Part shown: piece after piece, positions 1 through 9,699 of the stretch | Layout of the letters: every line of letters begins with the position of its first letter | Numbering within the stretch: the first letter of the stretch is position 1 | Assembly (NCBI GenBank): GCA_947450095.1 | Contig: CANFUF010000005.1 | Coordinates: 1-64,000, forward strand | Length of the DNA stretch: 64,000 bases | From: Roseiflexaceae bacterium | GTDB taxonomy: Bacteria; Chloroflexota; Chloroflexia; Chloroflexales; Roseiflexaceae | Direction of reading: 5' to 3' | Notes under the pieces: generated by a model | Told to the model about the DNA's origin: nothing | The model's input: only the letters and a program-made list of their open reading frames with translations | The model's database searches: none | Program-made: the position numbers and the translations under genes

Positions 1-238
1 CGGCAGCGGCAACGATATTGGCGACGGCACTTTGCCAGATCCATTGCCAGCGCGGGCGACGGTGGAGTTGTCCGGCCCCCCATCCGACCAACGACCATGC
101 GATGATGAAGGGTAAGGCGGTGATGATAATCGCGCTGATGGGATTACTTTCGCCATGATTTTGGCGACCAATAGCGGCAAACAATAACAATACGGCGACA
201 TCAGTCAGCCAAATCCAGCCATTAATTGTGCGTTGCAT
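1..238 (-). CDS. DUF3054-family membrane protein, 3' end cut by window edge
   Basis: Reading the minus strand from the ATG at 238, the frame stays open to the left edge (79 codons), so this is the N-terminal part of a gene. It starts MQRTINGWIWL and shows two hydrophobic segments, about residues 7-23 and 36-58. Between them lies the sequence AIGRQNHGE, which matches the GR-x-x-HG signature I associate with DUF3054, a family of small membrane proteins of unknown function common in Actinobacteria and Chloroflexota. Its start codon lies inside the end of the upstream metallophosphoesterase gene (17-base overlap), so the two are probably translationally coupled. The function is unknown. Confidence 0.7.
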   Translation of the reverse strand, partial: MQRTINGWIWLTDVAVLLLFAAIGRQNHGESNPISAIIITALPFIIAWSLVGWGAGQLHRRPRWQWIWQSAVANIVAAA

Positions 239-1205
239 GATCATCCTTTGTGGTAATTGCATGTAAATGAATCATTCCTACTTCGGGTGGGTTGCCAAGC
301 CGGAGTGATCGACCACTTAATCCGAGCGAAATGTGGAGCCAGGTGTTTTGGACGCGTTGGGTGCCATGCGTAAACCAGCGGCCATAGCGGGGGCGAGCGA
401 GTGGTCCCAATCCGGGCAGGCGGATATGCCCACCATGGACGTGTCCCGCCAACTGCAAAAAAATATTGGGGTAAGCGTTGGCTTCATAGACGGCATCAGG
501 CGTATGCGCCAGTAACAACACCGGCATATTGGGCGGCGCATCTGCCAGCGCGCAATCAATACGCATCTGCCCATGCCAAATATCATCGGTACCGGCAATC
601 CAAATATTGTCACCGTGATGGTTCAATACAAAGCCTTGATTGCGCAATAGCGGCACACCGGCAAAATTAAGCGCTTGAATGACATCGGCGATGCCTTCGA
701 CATAGTCGTGGTTACCAGTAATGGCATAAACGCCATACGGGGCATGGAGTTGTCTCAGGTAGTAGGGCAAGCGCTCAATGGCGGGGCGATCGTTGACTAG
801 GTCGCCCGTCAAGACAATTAAGTCTGGCGATAGTGTGTTGAGTATGGTAATGGCCCACCGCAAATTGGCATCGCTATAGGGTTGCCCGAGATGGATGTCG
901 CTAATCTGGCCAATCGTAAACCCCTCAAACCCAAGAGGAATCCGGTCGTCATGGATGTGCACATGGCGGAGTTGTGGTTGAGCTGGCTCTTGTTGGGCTG
1001 CGTAGCGCAATAGACCAGCAATAAATGCACCAATGCTGGCAATTAGTCCCCAGCGGCGTTGCCTGATTAATCCTAATCCAAGTAATGCACTAATTCCCAA
1101 GGCCCAACGCCACGCAGGACTATAATACACATCAGCAGGATGCTGTATATGCATTGGGTTTGGTGGTTGCGCTGGTGTGTGAATCGTTGGTTTACCCTGT
1201 GGCAT
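222..1205 (-). CDS. Membrane-anchored calcineurin-like metallophosphoesterase (YkuE/YaeI type)
   Basis: A 327-residue protein if started at the ATG at 1205, which has AAAGGA about 10 bases upstream; the frame extends to a TTG at 1262 without a better ribosome site. Two hydrophobic segments (about residues 34-47 and 52-69) precede the catalytic domain, placing it outside the membrane. All metal-binding blocks of the calcineurin-like fold are visible: D103-x-H105, GD 134-135, GNHD 164-167, H234 and GHVHGG 254-259. Relatives such as YkuE and LpxH-like enzymes hydrolyse phosphodiesters of lipids or cell-wall precursors; the substrate here cannot be read from the sequence. It overlaps the DUF3054 gene downstream. 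Confidence 0.9.
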   Translation of the reverse strand: MPQGKPTIHTPAQPPNPMHIQHPADVYYSPAWRWALGISALLGLGLIRQRRWGLIASIGAFIAGLLRYAAQQEPAQPQLRHVHIHDDRIPLGFEGFTIGQISDIHLGQPYSDANLRWAITILNTLSPDLIVLTGDLVNDRPAIERLPYYLRQLHAPYGVYAITGNHDYVEGIADVIQALNFAGVPLLRNQGFVLNHHGDNIWIAGTDDIWHGQMRIDCALADAPPNMPVLLLAHTPDAVYEANAYPNIFLQLAGHVHGGHIRLPGLGPLARPRYGRWFTHGTQRVQNTWLHISLGLSGRSLRLGNPPEVGMIHLHAITTKDDHATHN

Positions 1206-1384
1206 AATCCCAATATCCTTTGATGTCGCATCGTTCTCTAGTATAGCGTATGCATATGGCAATGTGCATATGGGCCTGTGCTATGATGCGTACATGAATG
1301 GTGATGGCATGATGATATAGCTGTGACGTAGTTTTTATTAGTGCGTGTATTAAGTGAAACAGTATAAATGCTCAAGACACGCTG

Positions 1385-1390
1385 TATAAT
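1385..1390 (+). promoter_or_regulatory. Probable -10 box for the LCP gene
   Basis: A perfect TATAAT lies 23 bases before the LCP start codon. No convincing -35 hexamer sits 16-18 bases upstream, so this is a candidate based on the -10 box alone. The preceding 180 bases separate it from the divergent metallophosphoesterase gene and hold nothing else I recognise. Confidence 0.4.
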
Positions 1391-1412
1391 AATTGCGTTT
1401 TGTGATTGAATA

Positions 1413-2930
1413 ATGAGAACGACCGCTATGCATCCACGTACTCCTCGTGAACGCCGCCTGCGTGACGGCGTAACGCCTGGCTCGACGATTATTTTGCCAC
1501 GCAGTAGTCGTTTGAAGTTGCCCAAAGGTCGTCGTCCACAGAGTTATCGCTGGGTGTGGATCGGGGTGGCGATACTTATTCCTGTATTGGTGTTGTGCTT
1601 CCAAATAGGGGTGATTGCAGATGCGATTGGTGCCAAGGATTTACGCGCTGATCGGCCAACCCCTATCTTGTTTAATGGGTTTACGGTATTAATTATTGGT
1701 GTTGATGATCGCAAAGATGGTAATGCGACCGCGGTGCGTAGTGATACGTTGATGTTGCTCCGTGTCCAACCACGAACAGGTGGCGTTAGTTTGTTGTCGA
1801 TCCCACGTGATACCCGCGTGATGATTCGTAGTCGTGGTCAAAGCAAAATTAATGCGGCGTATGCCTACGGATATCTCCATCCCCAAGAACTCTATGCCGA
1901 CAACGTCAGCCAACAAGAATCAGGGATGGCCTTGGCCGCTGAAACGGTGGAGGAATTTGTCGCGCTCCGTGACTTTACGTATCGGGCTGACTATGTCATC
2001 CAATTGAATTTTGCCGGATTTGCGCGCCTGATTGATGCATTTGGGGGTGTTACGATTGATGTCCCTAAACACATTATCGATGAAGCATACCCAACTGCAG
2101 ATTATGGGACTATGCGGGTAGAGTTCAATGCAGGTCCGCAACACTTAGATGGTGAACAGGCGTTAATCTATGCCCGTACGCGTCATGCCGATAGTGACTT
2201 TGGGCGTATCCAACGCCAACAACAAGTAACCCAAGCAGTGATTTCCGCCATCCGTCATACCAATATTGCGCAGTGGTGGCGGATTATCAATGATGCCCCA
2301 CAGATTGTGGGTGGTTCGATTCGTACCACGATGCCAATGACTAACCCTATGATGATTGCCGCGTGGTTATCGACATTTGTGCAAATTGACCCACAACATA
2401 TTTCATCACTGCAAATTAGTCCGCAAACGATGCCGCGTTATACCGTCGATGGTACTGATTTGTTGTGGGATACGACGGATGTCAAGCGGGTTACCACTAC
2501 ATGGCTCACAAATGCGGGCGCAAGTGTTGATCCAGCCACTGCCTCATTAAGTACCGATGTCCTGGCGCAATTGCGGCAAGCATTTGATGATAGTTGGCGC
2601 AATGGGACAAACTATGTGCGTACGTTGTTTGGTCTGACGACCAGCGAGGGGGCTGCGACGGTGCAAGTGTTTAATGCATCTCGGGTATCAGGTGTAGCCC
2701 GACGCATTAGCGATCAGCTACGTTCGGTGGGACTGGTCACCAATGCACCGGGTGATGTGCTGGGCGACATTGTGACGACGACGATTATTTATGACGTCAA
2801 TAATCATCCCAAACAAGCCGCAAGCATCGCCCAACTTATTCCTGGCAAGGTGGTCCATGATAAATTACCGGCAAACATCATTAGTAGTGCCGATATTGTC
2901 ATTGTTGTGGGGACAGATAACGCAAAATAA
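1413..2930 (+). CDS. LytR-CpsA-Psr (LCP) family glycopolymer ligase with LytR_C domain
   Basis: 505 residues. A basic N-terminal tail is followed by one membrane helix (about 48-70), then an extracytoplasmic LCP domain from about 90 to 285 and a C-terminal LytR_C domain from about 412 to 505. LCP landmarks are visible: IGVDDR near 95-100, VRSDT at 108-112, SIPRDTRV near 129-136, INAAYAYG near 146-153, and YARTRHADSDFGRIQRQ towards the domain end, which includes the arginines that bind the polyprenyl pyrophosphate. In the family these enzymes transfer glycopolymers from lipid carriers to peptidoglycan or protein. The start could also be the ATG five codons later. A strong hairpin follows the stop. 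It is monocistronic and convergent with the J-protein operon. Confidence 0.93.
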   Translation: MRTTAMHPRTPRERRLRDGVTPGSTIILPRSSRLKLPKGRRPQSYRWVWIGVAILIPVLVLCFQIGVIADAIGAKDLRADRPTPILFNGFTVLIIGVDDRKDGNATAVRSDTLMLLRVQPRTGGVSLLSIPRDTRVMIRSRGQSKINAAYAYGYLHPQELYADNVSQQESGMALAAETVEEFVALRDFTYRADYVIQLNFAGFARLIDAFGGVTIDVPKHIIDEAYPTADYGTMRVEFNAGPQHLDGEQALIYARTRHADSDFGRIQRQQQVTQAVISAIRHTNIAQWWRIINDAPQIVGGSIRTTMPMTNPMMIAAWLSTFVQIDPQHISSLQISPQTMPRYTVDGTDLLWDTTDVKRVTTTWLTNAGASVDPATASLSTDVLAQLRQAFDDSWRNGTNYVRTLFGLTTSEGAATVQVFNASRVSGVARRISDQLRSVGLVTNAPGDVLGDIVTTTIIYDVNNHPKQAASIAQLIPGKVVHDKLPANIISSADIVIVVGTDNAK

Positions 2931-2950
2931 GTGCATTAGGGATGAACGCC

Positions 2951-2984
2951 ACACCCCCGTCACACACTGGTGTGACGGGGGTGT
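2951..2984. terminator. Hairpin between convergent LCP and J-protein genes
   Basis: Perfect 15-base-pair inverted repeat with an ACTG loop, arms 2951-2965 and 2970-2984, GC-rich. It lies 20 bases beyond the LCP stop and 20 bases beyond the J-protein stop on the other strand. Neither side has a clear run of T, so termination strength is uncertain, but the convergent position supports a shared terminator. Confidence 0.65.
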
Positions 2985-3003
2985 AGTGGTGATATTTACG
3001 CAA

Positions 3004-4239
3004 TCACGGTGTCGGCGCCGAACGTACGGTGAGGTGACTAAACAATACATCCGCATTACTGGTATCGGGGATTGCAATCATCCCAAAGCGGGCACTGTCG
3101 GTGAGGGTATCAACGGTAGTGCTGGTAATTAGGCTCCCATTAATGGTAATCGTTACTTCTTTACCAACGACCGCCACTTCGAGTAAATTATCGCGTTGGA
3201 TACTTGGATTTGTGCCGCGGACGAGCTCTATGAATTGATTGTCTTTGCGTTGTACGATGCGGTATTCTTGGCTGGCAGGGATAATCACCACCGCCACAAA
3301 GTCGTTCTCGGCATGATAGCGAATTGCCACCCCACCTTGGCCACTATTGATTTGCATATCAGCGCTCATGTGGACGTTGGTTTCGCCAAAGGGACGATAG
3401 GCCCAGGCGGCATCACCATTGGCTTGGGCTTCGAGGTGGTAGCGTTTGCCGTCGTAACGGGTGCTCCAGGTTGGTCCCGTTGCTTCGGCCCACTCGTTGG
3501 TCACAAAGCCATCATCGAGCAATATCGATTTATCGACTGGTGCTGGAGTCATGGTGATTGCCGGAGTCGACGTGCGGCGTGGCGTACGGGTGATAATCGG
3601 TGTTGCGGTGGCCGCGATGTTTTTGGCGATGGCGGTACGGGTGGCATTGGCTGTGGTGGTACTCGCTTGTTGCCGGTCACTCACGAACCACATGATGGCG
3701 ACCAATACCAGCACAATGGCCACAATACTAATAGTGAGCCAACTCGTGCGGCGGAGGCTCTCGTAGGGCATTGTGAGCTGGCGGGCGTTGATGGTTTGCT
3801 CAGTCGTAGCCAGCAGTGCGGCAACATCACGATAAAACGGATTAAGTTGTTGCAATCGCCGCAAGACGCCGACGGCTTGGATAAGTCGCCCCGAATCAAT
3901 ATAGGATTTGGCAGTATCGTAGAGTTCGGCTTGATGGTCACGTGGTGCCAATGGTCCCGTGGGCACGGGCTGCGATGGTCTGATGGCGGCGCCACCAGTC
4001 ATATTCATGTCGTAGTGTTCGCGTAATTTGGGGTCACGCAAAATTCGAAAGGCTTCGTTGATGCGTTGGCTGCGTTGGCGCGCATAGAGCTTGTCTGGAC
4101 TACTTGCACGCACATAGCGGTCGGGGTGATAGCTAGTGATTTCGCGCCGGAAGGCCTTTTTTATTTCGTTGAGAGAAGCACTGCGCGCCACATTAAGCAG
4201 TTGGTAGTGGTCGAGTTGTTCAAAATCATGTCCTGCCAC
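3004..4239 (-). CDS. Membrane-tethered J-domain protein with extracytoplasmic beta-sandwich domain
   Basis: 411 residues, GTG start at 4239 with AGGA upstream. The J-domain spans about 10-77 with the HPD motif at 38-40, so the protein should stimulate an Hsp70 ATPase. A short helical, TPR-like stretch (about 105-153) follows, then one membrane helix (about 166-187), a Thr-rich linker, and a C-terminal domain (about 235-405) whose pattern (TWSTRYDGKRYHLEAQ, GGVAIRYHAENDFVAVVI) resembles concanavalin/laminin-G-like or DUF1080-like beta-sandwiches. It begins 11 bases after rpoD ends, as the last gene of a dnaG-rpoD operon. A J-domain on the inside and a lectin-like fold on the outside is unusual. 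No DnaJ zinc finger or substrate domain is present, so it is not the canonical DnaJ. Confidence 0.85.
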   Translation of the reverse strand: MAGHDFEQLDHYQLLNVARSASLNEIKKAFRREITSYHPDRYVRASSPDKLYARQRSQRINEAFRILRDPKLREHYDMNMTGGAAIRPSQPVPTGPLAPRDHQAELYDTAKSYIDSGRLIQAVGVLRRLQQLNPFYRDVAALLATTEQTINARQLTMPYESLRRTSWLTISIVAIVLVLVAIMWFVSDRQQASTTTANATRTAIAKNIAATATPIITRTPRRTSTPAITMTPAPVDKSILLDDGFVTNEWAEATGPTWSTRYDGKRYHLEAQANGDAAWAYRPFGETNVHMSADMQINSGQGGVAIRYHAENDFVAVVIIPASQEYRIVQRKDNQFIELVRGTNPSIQRDNLLEVAVVGKEVTITINGSLITSTTVDTLTDSARFGMIAIPDTSNADVLFSHLTVRSAPTP

Positions 4240-4250
4240 GAATTTTTTTC

Positions 4251-5879
4251 CTACTCCATGTAATCAAGTAATGAACGAATATTGCGCGGGTTGCGCAATT
4301 TGCGCAAGGCCTTGACTTCGATTTGACGGATGCGTTCGCGGGTAACGTTGAATTCGCGGCCGACTTCTTCGAGCGTCCAGCAATGTCCATCTTCGAGTCC
4401 GAAACGTAATTGGAGCACGCGCCGCTCCCGTTCATTGAGCTTCGCCAAAATTTCTTGGATTTGCTCACGCAATAAATGATTCGTCGCTACATCGGCGGGA
4501 GCTTGCGCTTTGACATCTTCGATGAAGTCGCCGAGGAGGCTATCTTCTTCGATGCCGACCGGTGTCTCGAGTGAAATCGGCTCGAGTGAGGTTTTGCGGA
4601 TAACCCGGATGCGATCAACCGTTAGCCCCAACACGGTGGCCAGCTCTTCGTCGTTGGGGTCGCGGCCGAGTTCTTGGACCAATCGGCGTGTTTCGCGCAT
4701 CAATTTGTTGATGGTTTCGACCATATGTACGGGGATGCGGATGGTGCGGGCTTGGTCGGCGATGGCCCGGGTGATGGCTTGGCGAATCCACCAGGTGGCA
4801 TAGGTCGAAAACTTAAAGCCGCGCCGGTGATCGAATTTCTCGACGGCGCGAATAAGTCCCACGTTGCCTTCTTGGATGAGGTCGAGCAATTGCAAGCCGC
4901 GCCCGATGTATTTTTTGGCGACAGATACCACCAACCGCAAATTGGCTGAGGTCAAATACTCACGTGCTTGCCGGCCAGATTCCATGCGATTCCCCCAGGT
5001 AGTGAGGAGCGCACGGTAGTCGGCACGCAAGGTGATTGCAATCGTGGTTTCATCCCCTGTGACAGTCGCTACTGTTTCGGGTTTGCGTTGCCCATCACGC
5101 TGGAATAGTGGGGTTGTAGGAACCCGCTCAGGGTGTGGTTGCTCATCATGCTGGATTGGGTTATTTACTGGTGTGAACTTGAATACCGGCACCGACTCGT
5201 CGGTGATTTGTTGCAAGGTACGGGTAAAGTCATCGCACATCAACTGCACCATGGCCATAACGAGTTGTTCGCCGACTTCCGGGTTGGTTTTGGCTGTTTT
5301 GACGATGGTGCGGGCATCACTTTGGAGTGGGATGGTGATGGTGTCGGCTCGTCCTACCAGTAACTCGAGGTACGCACCAACTTCGATGGCGCGAGCGTAT
5401 TCTTGTTCGAGCGACCAATTGAGGAGCTTGATATTGCCGATTTCACGCAGATAGAGGCGTACGGTATCGTTAAACGTGGCATTTTGGAATTCGGTGGGGG
5501 CGACAGTTGCTTCTTCGTTGTCGGCTTCATCAGACAACGGTGTTTGCAGGTCGTCGTCGTTGTCGGAATCGTTTTCTTTGTCGAGTACAAATGGTGGTTC
5601 ACTGCTGTCAATATATTCAGGGGCGTGAATAAGTTGTGGGTCGAGGGTAAGCTGGTCGGCGGTGGTAAGGATGGTATGCAGGGCGGATACGCTCGCGGTA
5701 TGTTGCAAAAACCATTCCCACACCGAATTGGGCAACACCCAGCGCATAATTTGAGCCATGCGTTGGGCGGCTTTTTCGGGAGGGGTATCATCAATTTGTT
5801 CGCCAAAAACTGGCGTTTCATCATCGACTTCGGGTGTAATTGTGGTGGGAAGTGTCGACCGCGATTGCTTGACGTCCAT
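4251..5879 (-). CDS. rpoD: Primary RNA polymerase sigma factor (sigma-70 group 1)
   Basis: 542 residues. Region 1.2 is at about 136-165 ([12 protein letters not shown]), region 2 at 306-376 with [17 protein letters not shown] and the -10-reading segment [14 protein letters not shown], region 3 at about 386-463, and region 4 at about 477-537 with the helix-turn-helix [20 protein letters not shown]. These are full group 1 (housekeeping) motifs. The N-terminal 130 residues are acidic and not like classical region 1.1, and about 140 residues separate regions 1.2 and 2, a non-conserved insert. AAAGGGG precedes the ATG. It lies 11 bases after dnaG and 11 before the J-protein, making a macromolecular-synthesis operon without rpsU. 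Confidence 0.97.
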   Translation of the reverse strand: MDVKQSRSTLPTTITPEVDDETPVFGEQIDDTPPEKAAQRMAQIMRWVLPNSVWEWFLQHTASVSALHTILTTADQLTLDPQLIHAPEYIDSSEPPFVLDKENDSDNDDDLQTPLSDEADNEEATVAPTEFQNATFNDTVRLYLREIGNIKLLNWSLEQEYARAIEVGAYLELLVGRADTITIPLQSDARTIVKTAKTNPEVGEQLVMAMVQLMCDDFTRTLQQITDESVPVFKFTPVNNPIQHDEQPHPERVPTTPLFQRDGQRKPETVATVTGDETTIAITLRADYRALLTTWGNRMESGRQAREYLTSANLRLVVSVAKKYIGRGLQLLDLIQEGNVGLIRAVEKFDHRRGFKFSTYATWWIRQAITRAIADQARTIRIPVHMVETINKLMRETRRLVQELGRDPNDEELATVLGLTVDRIRVIRKTSLEPISLETPVGIEEDSLLGDFIEDVKAQAPADVATNHLLREQIQEILAKLNERERRVLQLRFGLEDGHCWTLEEVGREFNVTRERIRQIEVKALRKLRNPRNIRSLLDYME

Positions 5880-5890
5880 ACCAATCCCCT

Positions 5891-7864
5891 TTAGTTCACA
5901 TGGCGGGCGTGAAGGTCTTCGTAAGTTGAACTGCGCCGTGGTGTCATTAATCTGTTGAGATATTGTTGGACATCCGCGATGCGTTGGAGCAACAGGTCGA
6001 CCATTTCGGCACTGTCATTGTCACTAAGCTGACGTGTCAGGCGCTGATTCCATTGTTTGGCGACATCTCGTTGTAAAATTGTAGCACATTCTCGGGCTTC
6101 ACTGGTAACGAGGTACTCTTTGGGGAGCTGGATGACACTCCCCATTAATTCGGCGCGTTGCCGCAATAGCTCTGGCAACGTCGTAAACCAGGTCAACAAA
6201 TCACCATCATGGCCAAATTCAACCCGCGCCCGCCAAATGGCACGGAGTTCATCGTCCTCGCCAAATAACCCTTCAATATCATTACTGATAAACTCCCCTA
6301 CTGTGGGATGGGCGGCTAAATCTTCGTCGATTTTGGCTTGGACATGGTCACGCACTTCAGCATATTGTAGTAATGACATCACCAAAAACTCAGCCGCTTG
6401 GCGTGACCGCCCGCTCAGACTGGTTGGCTTGGGTGCCACCGTTTGGGTATTGGGCGCCTGTTTGGCTACGGGCTGCGGGCCGGGATTGGGCGTCGTACGC
6501 CGGTCGTTGGTGTTCGGTGATAGGCGGCGGAGCTCGCGGCGCAACATGGTTTCGTCGATACTGAGCATAGTGGCAAGACGTTGAATATAGTGCGTTTGTT
6601 CAAGTTGATTGGATATCTGCAACACTAGCGGCGCCAAGCGATCGAGGGCAATACGTTTGTCGCTGAGATTTTGCATGTCCAAATCACGGGTCAACATCTG
6701 CATATAAAAATCCATAGCTGGCAGGGCATTGGCCACTAACGTCGGCCATTGGGTCGGGTCAGCCGCCAACAATTCGTCGGGGTCTTGACCTTCGGGGAGC
6801 TCAATGATGCGGATCTGGGCATCGATGCTCCGGCTCCACGTCAATACTCCTTGCGCTGTGGGTACTGGCACCAATTGGGCATCGAGGTTATCGCTGAGGG
6901 TTTGGAGCCCTTTGAGTGTCGCCCGGATACCAGCCCCGTCGGCGTCGAGGGCCAAGTAGATGTTTTTGGTAAGTTTTTTGATGGCTTGGACATGCTCGGC
7001 GGTCAGCGCCGTCCCCAGTGGGGCCACTACGTTGCGGAAGTCATGTTGGTGTAAGGCAATTACATCGACGTAGCCTTCGACAATCACGACTGCGTCGTGT
7101 TGTCTGATAGCGTCGCGGGCCATGTCGAGCCCGTAGAGCACACTGCTTTTGTCAAACAACAAGGTCTGGGGTGAATTCAAATATTTGGGTTGGACATCAC
7201 CCATGGCGCGCCCGCCAAAGGCAATGATATGCCCTTTGACGTTGCGGATGGGGAAGATGACCCGGCCCCGGAAGCGGTCGTAATAGCTACCGTCATCGCG
7301 CTGGATGGCCAACCCCGCCGCCACCACCTCGTCGGGTTGGTATTGTTGTTTGGTGGTGAGGTAATTGAACAACAAGGTGCGTTCTTCGGGGCTATAGCCC
7401 AGCTGGAAGCTTTCTTGGGCCCATTCATTGATTTGGCGTTTGACGACATAGGCCCGAGCATCTTCGCCGCGGGGTGAACGCAACAGCATATGATGAAAAA
7501 AGCGTGCCGCGGCGTTGTTGATTTCCACGAGGCGCTCACGCAAATGATCGCGCTCTTCATCTTGATTTGTGCGGGGGGCTAATTCGATGCCGGCGCGGTG
7601 GGCCAGTTGCTCGAGCGCCTCACGGAATTCGAGGCCTTCGCTTTTCATCACAAAATCAAACACCGTCCCCGAGGCTTTGCAGCCGAAACAGTGATAGCTC
7701 TGTGAATCGGGATAGACGGTAAAGGCCGGGGTGCGCGTATTGGGGTGGAACGGACAAAACCCCACCAACGAGCGCCCCGCCTTGCGTAATTGGACTTTGG
7801 CCCCAATCAGCTCGACAATATCAATACGTTCTTTGATTTGTTCAATTACCCGATTATTGGTCAT
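5891..7864 (-). CDS. dnaG: DNA primase
   Basis: 657 residues, close to the family length. The CHC2-type zinc ribbon is complete (C37, H40, C59, C62), followed by the primase core and a Toprim domain with [13 protein letters not shown] (catalytic Glu) and [10 protein letters not shown] (Asp-x-Asp) at about 255-320. The C-terminal part from about 450 is a low-similarity helicase-binding region, separated by a Pro/Thr-rich stretch (about 455-485). It synthesises RNA primers for replication and pairs with the DnaB helicase. It is the first gene of the minus-strand operon dnaG-rpoD-J-protein. The dNTPase gene upstream is separated by 53 bases and may be co-transcribed. Confidence 0.97.
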   Translation of the reverse strand: MTNNRVIEQIKERIDIVELIGAKVQLRKAGRSLVGFCPFHPNTRTPAFTVYPDSQSYHCFGCKASGTVFDFVMKSEGLEFREALEQLAHRAGIELAPRTNQDEERDHLRERLVEINNAAARFFHHMLLRSPRGEDARAYVVKRQINEWAQESFQLGYSPEERTLLFNYLTTKQQYQPDEVVAAGLAIQRDDGSYYDRFRGRVIFPIRNVKGHIIAFGGRAMGDVQPKYLNSPQTLLFDKSSVLYGLDMARDAIRQHDAVVIVEGYVDVIALHQHDFRNVVAPLGTALTAEHVQAIKKLTKNIYLALDADGAGIRATLKGLQTLSDNLDAQLVPVPTAQGVLTWSRSIDAQIRIIELPEGQDPDELLAADPTQWPTLVANALPAMDFYMQMLTRDLDMQNLSDKRIALDRLAPLVLQISNQLEQTHYIQRLATMLSIDETMLRRELRRLSPNTNDRRTTPNPGPQPVAKQAPNTQTVAPKPTSLSGRSRQAAEFLVMSLLQYAEVRDHVQAKIDEDLAAHPTVGEFISNDIEGLFGEDDELRAIWRARVEFGHDGDLLTWFTTLPELLRQRAELMGSVIQLPKEYLVTSEARECATILQRDVAKQWNQRLTRQLSDNDSAEMVDLLLQRIADVQQYLNRLMTPRRSSTYEDLHARHVN

Positions 7865-7917
7865 AAAAAATCACACCATTTGGACACGGTAACAGCTGTG
7901 TGTTATTCAATAGGTAC

Positions 7918-8985
7918 TTATCCACCCCATGTGCGCGGCACATAAATATCTTGGAAGATTTGGGTAGCAAAGCGGTCGGTCATCCCTGCCACATAATCAA
8001 CCACGGCGTTACTGAGCGGCTCGTCGCGTAAGCGATTGACGGCCATTAAATCGGCAGGGATTTGTTCGGGGTGGGCGATGAAGTGTTTGTAGAGCAGGTC
8101 GATGATGAGCTCTACTTTGGGGTCTTCGGTTTTGGCGGCAGAGCCCAAATAGACATGTTGGTACATGAATTCCCGTAGGGTATTGGTTGCTTCGAGGACA
8201 TCGGGGCTCATGTGCAATTCTAGCACCGCAGGTGCCGCTCCTTCACCGCTGGCCCACCAGTTTTGATCAATTAAATCACATACCATTGTATCAATCCGGT
8301 CAGCATGGCTCTCGCCGAGCACGGCAATAGCATCGCTGGGAAGGTCTTCGGTTTTGAGGATCCCGGCACGTAGGGCGTCATCGATATCGTGGTTGATATA
8401 GGCCACCGAGTCGGCGATTTTGATAATTTGGCCTTCGAGGGTACTAGCCACACCCCAGGCTTTGGCGCTGATATCGCGCCGTCCTTTGGAATGCATGTAG
8501 ATGCCTTCGCGCACCACATAGGTCAAATTCAAGCCGGCGCCGTTTTTTTCGAGGACTTCGACAATCCGGCGGCTTTGTTCGTTGTGACGGAAGGAGTGAC
8601 CGATGGCATGCGCCAAGGCGGTCTCGCCGGCATGCCCAAACGGGGCATGGCCAATGTCGTGACCGAGCCCAATCGCTTCGACCAAATCTTCGTTGAGGCG
8701 TAGCCCGCGCGCAATGGTGCGCGCGATTTGGGTGACCTCGAGGGTATGGGTCAAGCGGGTACGGTAATGATCACCTTGGGGCGCAATAAATACTTGGGTT
8801 TTGTGTTTGAGGCGTCGGAATGGCTTGGAATGCAATATGCGGTCACGGTCACGTTGGAAGCTGGTTCGCACCGGCGATTCCGCTTCGGGATGATCGCGGG
8901 TGGATCCATCGCTTTTGGCGGCATAAGGGGATAACCATTGATGCTCGCCTTGTTCAATCCGTTGTCGTACCTGTAGATGGTGCAT
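7918..8985 (-). CDS. dgt: dGTPase-like deoxynucleoside triphosphate triphosphohydrolase (HD domain)
   Basis: 355 residues from the ATG at 8985, chosen because AAAGGAGGT, a near-perfect ribosome site, ends four bases before it; the longer frame to a TTG at 9006 would place this site inside the coding region. The HD phosphohydrolase core is evident: RTRLTHTLEV (H80), GLGHDIGHAPFGHAGE (HD 109-110, H113, H118) and a later DIDDA. The family converts dNTPs to deoxynucleosides plus tripolyphosphate and controls dNTP pools. The N-terminal RTSFQRDRDRILHSKPFRRLKHKTQV block is typical of the bacterial dGTPase-like type 2 proteins. Its start overlaps the 3' end of the next upstream gene by 32 bases. Confidence 0.93.
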   Translation of the reverse strand: MHHLQVRQRIEQGEHQWLSPYAAKSDGSTRDHPEAESPVRTSFQRDRDRILHSKPFRRLKHKTQVFIAPQGDHYRTRLTHTLEVTQIARTIARGLRLNEDLVEAIGLGHDIGHAPFGHAGETALAHAIGHSFRHNEQSRRIVEVLEKNGAGLNLTYVVREGIYMHSKGRRDISAKAWGVASTLEGQIIKIADSVAYINHDIDDALRAGILKTEDLPSDAIAVLGESHADRIDTMVCDLIDQNWWASGEGAAPAVLELHMSPDVLEATNTLREFMYQHVYLGSAAKTEDPKVELIIDLLYKHFIAHPEQIPADLMAVNRLRDEPLSNAVVDYVAGMTDRFATQIFQDIYVPRTWGG

Positions 8986-9604
8986 AATGACCTCCTTTGG
9001 ACGCAACTAACGACCACATAAATAACGCCCCAGCCAGATGAAGCCCAATCAACACCGGATAATAAATCGGATGCGCGAGTTGACTCGCAAGCTCAAGCAC
9101 CACTTTATTATCAGCAAAACAAGGCACTGCGCCGGGAATCGGCAACCAACATGATTCGACGCGGGCTGCGAGGAAGGGCGAAAACAAATAGATAACAACC
9201 ATCCCGAGCAGGGTGTCACGCCACATCGACCGCCACCCGATTAATAACCCAAATGCACTCACAAAGGGAATCGCCACCAAAATCCAACGCCGTGCCCAAT
9301 CGTCATTGGGATTGCTCCCAAATAAAACAGTGGTCGAAACAAGCGCACTCACGATAATGGCCAACGCCGTGACACCATGTGATATCCGCGCCTGTGTTAG
9401 TATCGGTATATCACTACCAGTAAACAACGATCCAGTAATTGGGTTGGTTGGACCGGTGATGGGTTTGGTTGGACCGGTGATGGGTTTGGTTGGACCGGTG
9501 ATGGGTTTGGTTGGACCAGTGACAGGTTTGGTTGGACCAGTGACAGGTTTGGCAGGATTGTTGATAGGGTTAGTTGGGTCAGTGATGGGTTTTGGTTCCT
9601 GCAT
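8954..9604 (-). CDS. Uncharacterised membrane protein with N-terminal heptapeptide repeats
   Basis: 216 residues, ATG at 9604. Residues 10-58 are seven tandem copies of a 7-residue unit close to PTKPITG, followed by four hydrophobic segments (about 76-96, 107-124, 131-147, 181-200). Two cysteines, C152 and C162, lie in a predicted external loop and might pair. I recognise no family. The Pro/Thr repeat would sit at the membrane surface as an extended tail. It ends 32 bases inside the dNTPase gene, in another frame on the same strand, so it is probably the first gene of a two-gene unit with it. The ribosome site is weak. The predicted topology and plausible membrane pattern argue for a real gene. 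Confidence 0.65.
   Translation of the reverse strand: MQEPKPITDPTNPINNPAKPVTGPTKPVTGPTKPITGPTKPITGPTKPITGPTNPITGSLFTGSDIPILTQARISHGVTALAIIVSALVSTTVLFGSNPNDDWARRWILVAIPFVSAFGLLIGWRSMWRDTLLGMVVIYLFSPFLAARVESCWLPIPGAVPCFADNKVVLELASQLAHPIYYPVLIGLHLAGALFMWSLVASKGGHYAPSTGTTTD
9431..9577. repeat. 21-base tandem repeat inside the membrane protein gene
   Basis: Seven in-frame units of 21 bases coding for PTKPITG-like heptapeptides. Three adjacent units are identical at DNA level (TTTGGTTGGACCGGTGATGGG on the plus strand) and two others share a second variant with CCAGTGACAGG, which points to recent unit duplication. The copy number is likely to vary between strains. Confidence 0.9.
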
Positions 9605-9641
9605 AGATTCACCATTGCGTATATGACATAAATGAAAACAG

Positions 9642-9674
9642 ACAGCCGACAGCGGGGGGACCGCAATCGGCTGT
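9642..9674 (-). terminator. Rho-independent terminator after the ferredoxin gene
   Basis: On the minus strand an 8-base-pair stem (ACAGCCGA/TCGGCTGT) encloses an inner GCGG/CCGC stem and is followed by CTGTTTTCATTT. It lies 26 bases past the ferredoxin stop, so the ferredoxin is likely a single-gene transcript. Confidence 0.7.
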
Positions 9675-9699
9675 GTGATTGCCGGGCAATCATTCTGGT

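Noticed and set aside
3196-4026. 276-codon plus-strand frame opposite the J-protein gene
   Set aside because: The J-domain gene on the other strand is well supported and the opposite frame has no domain.
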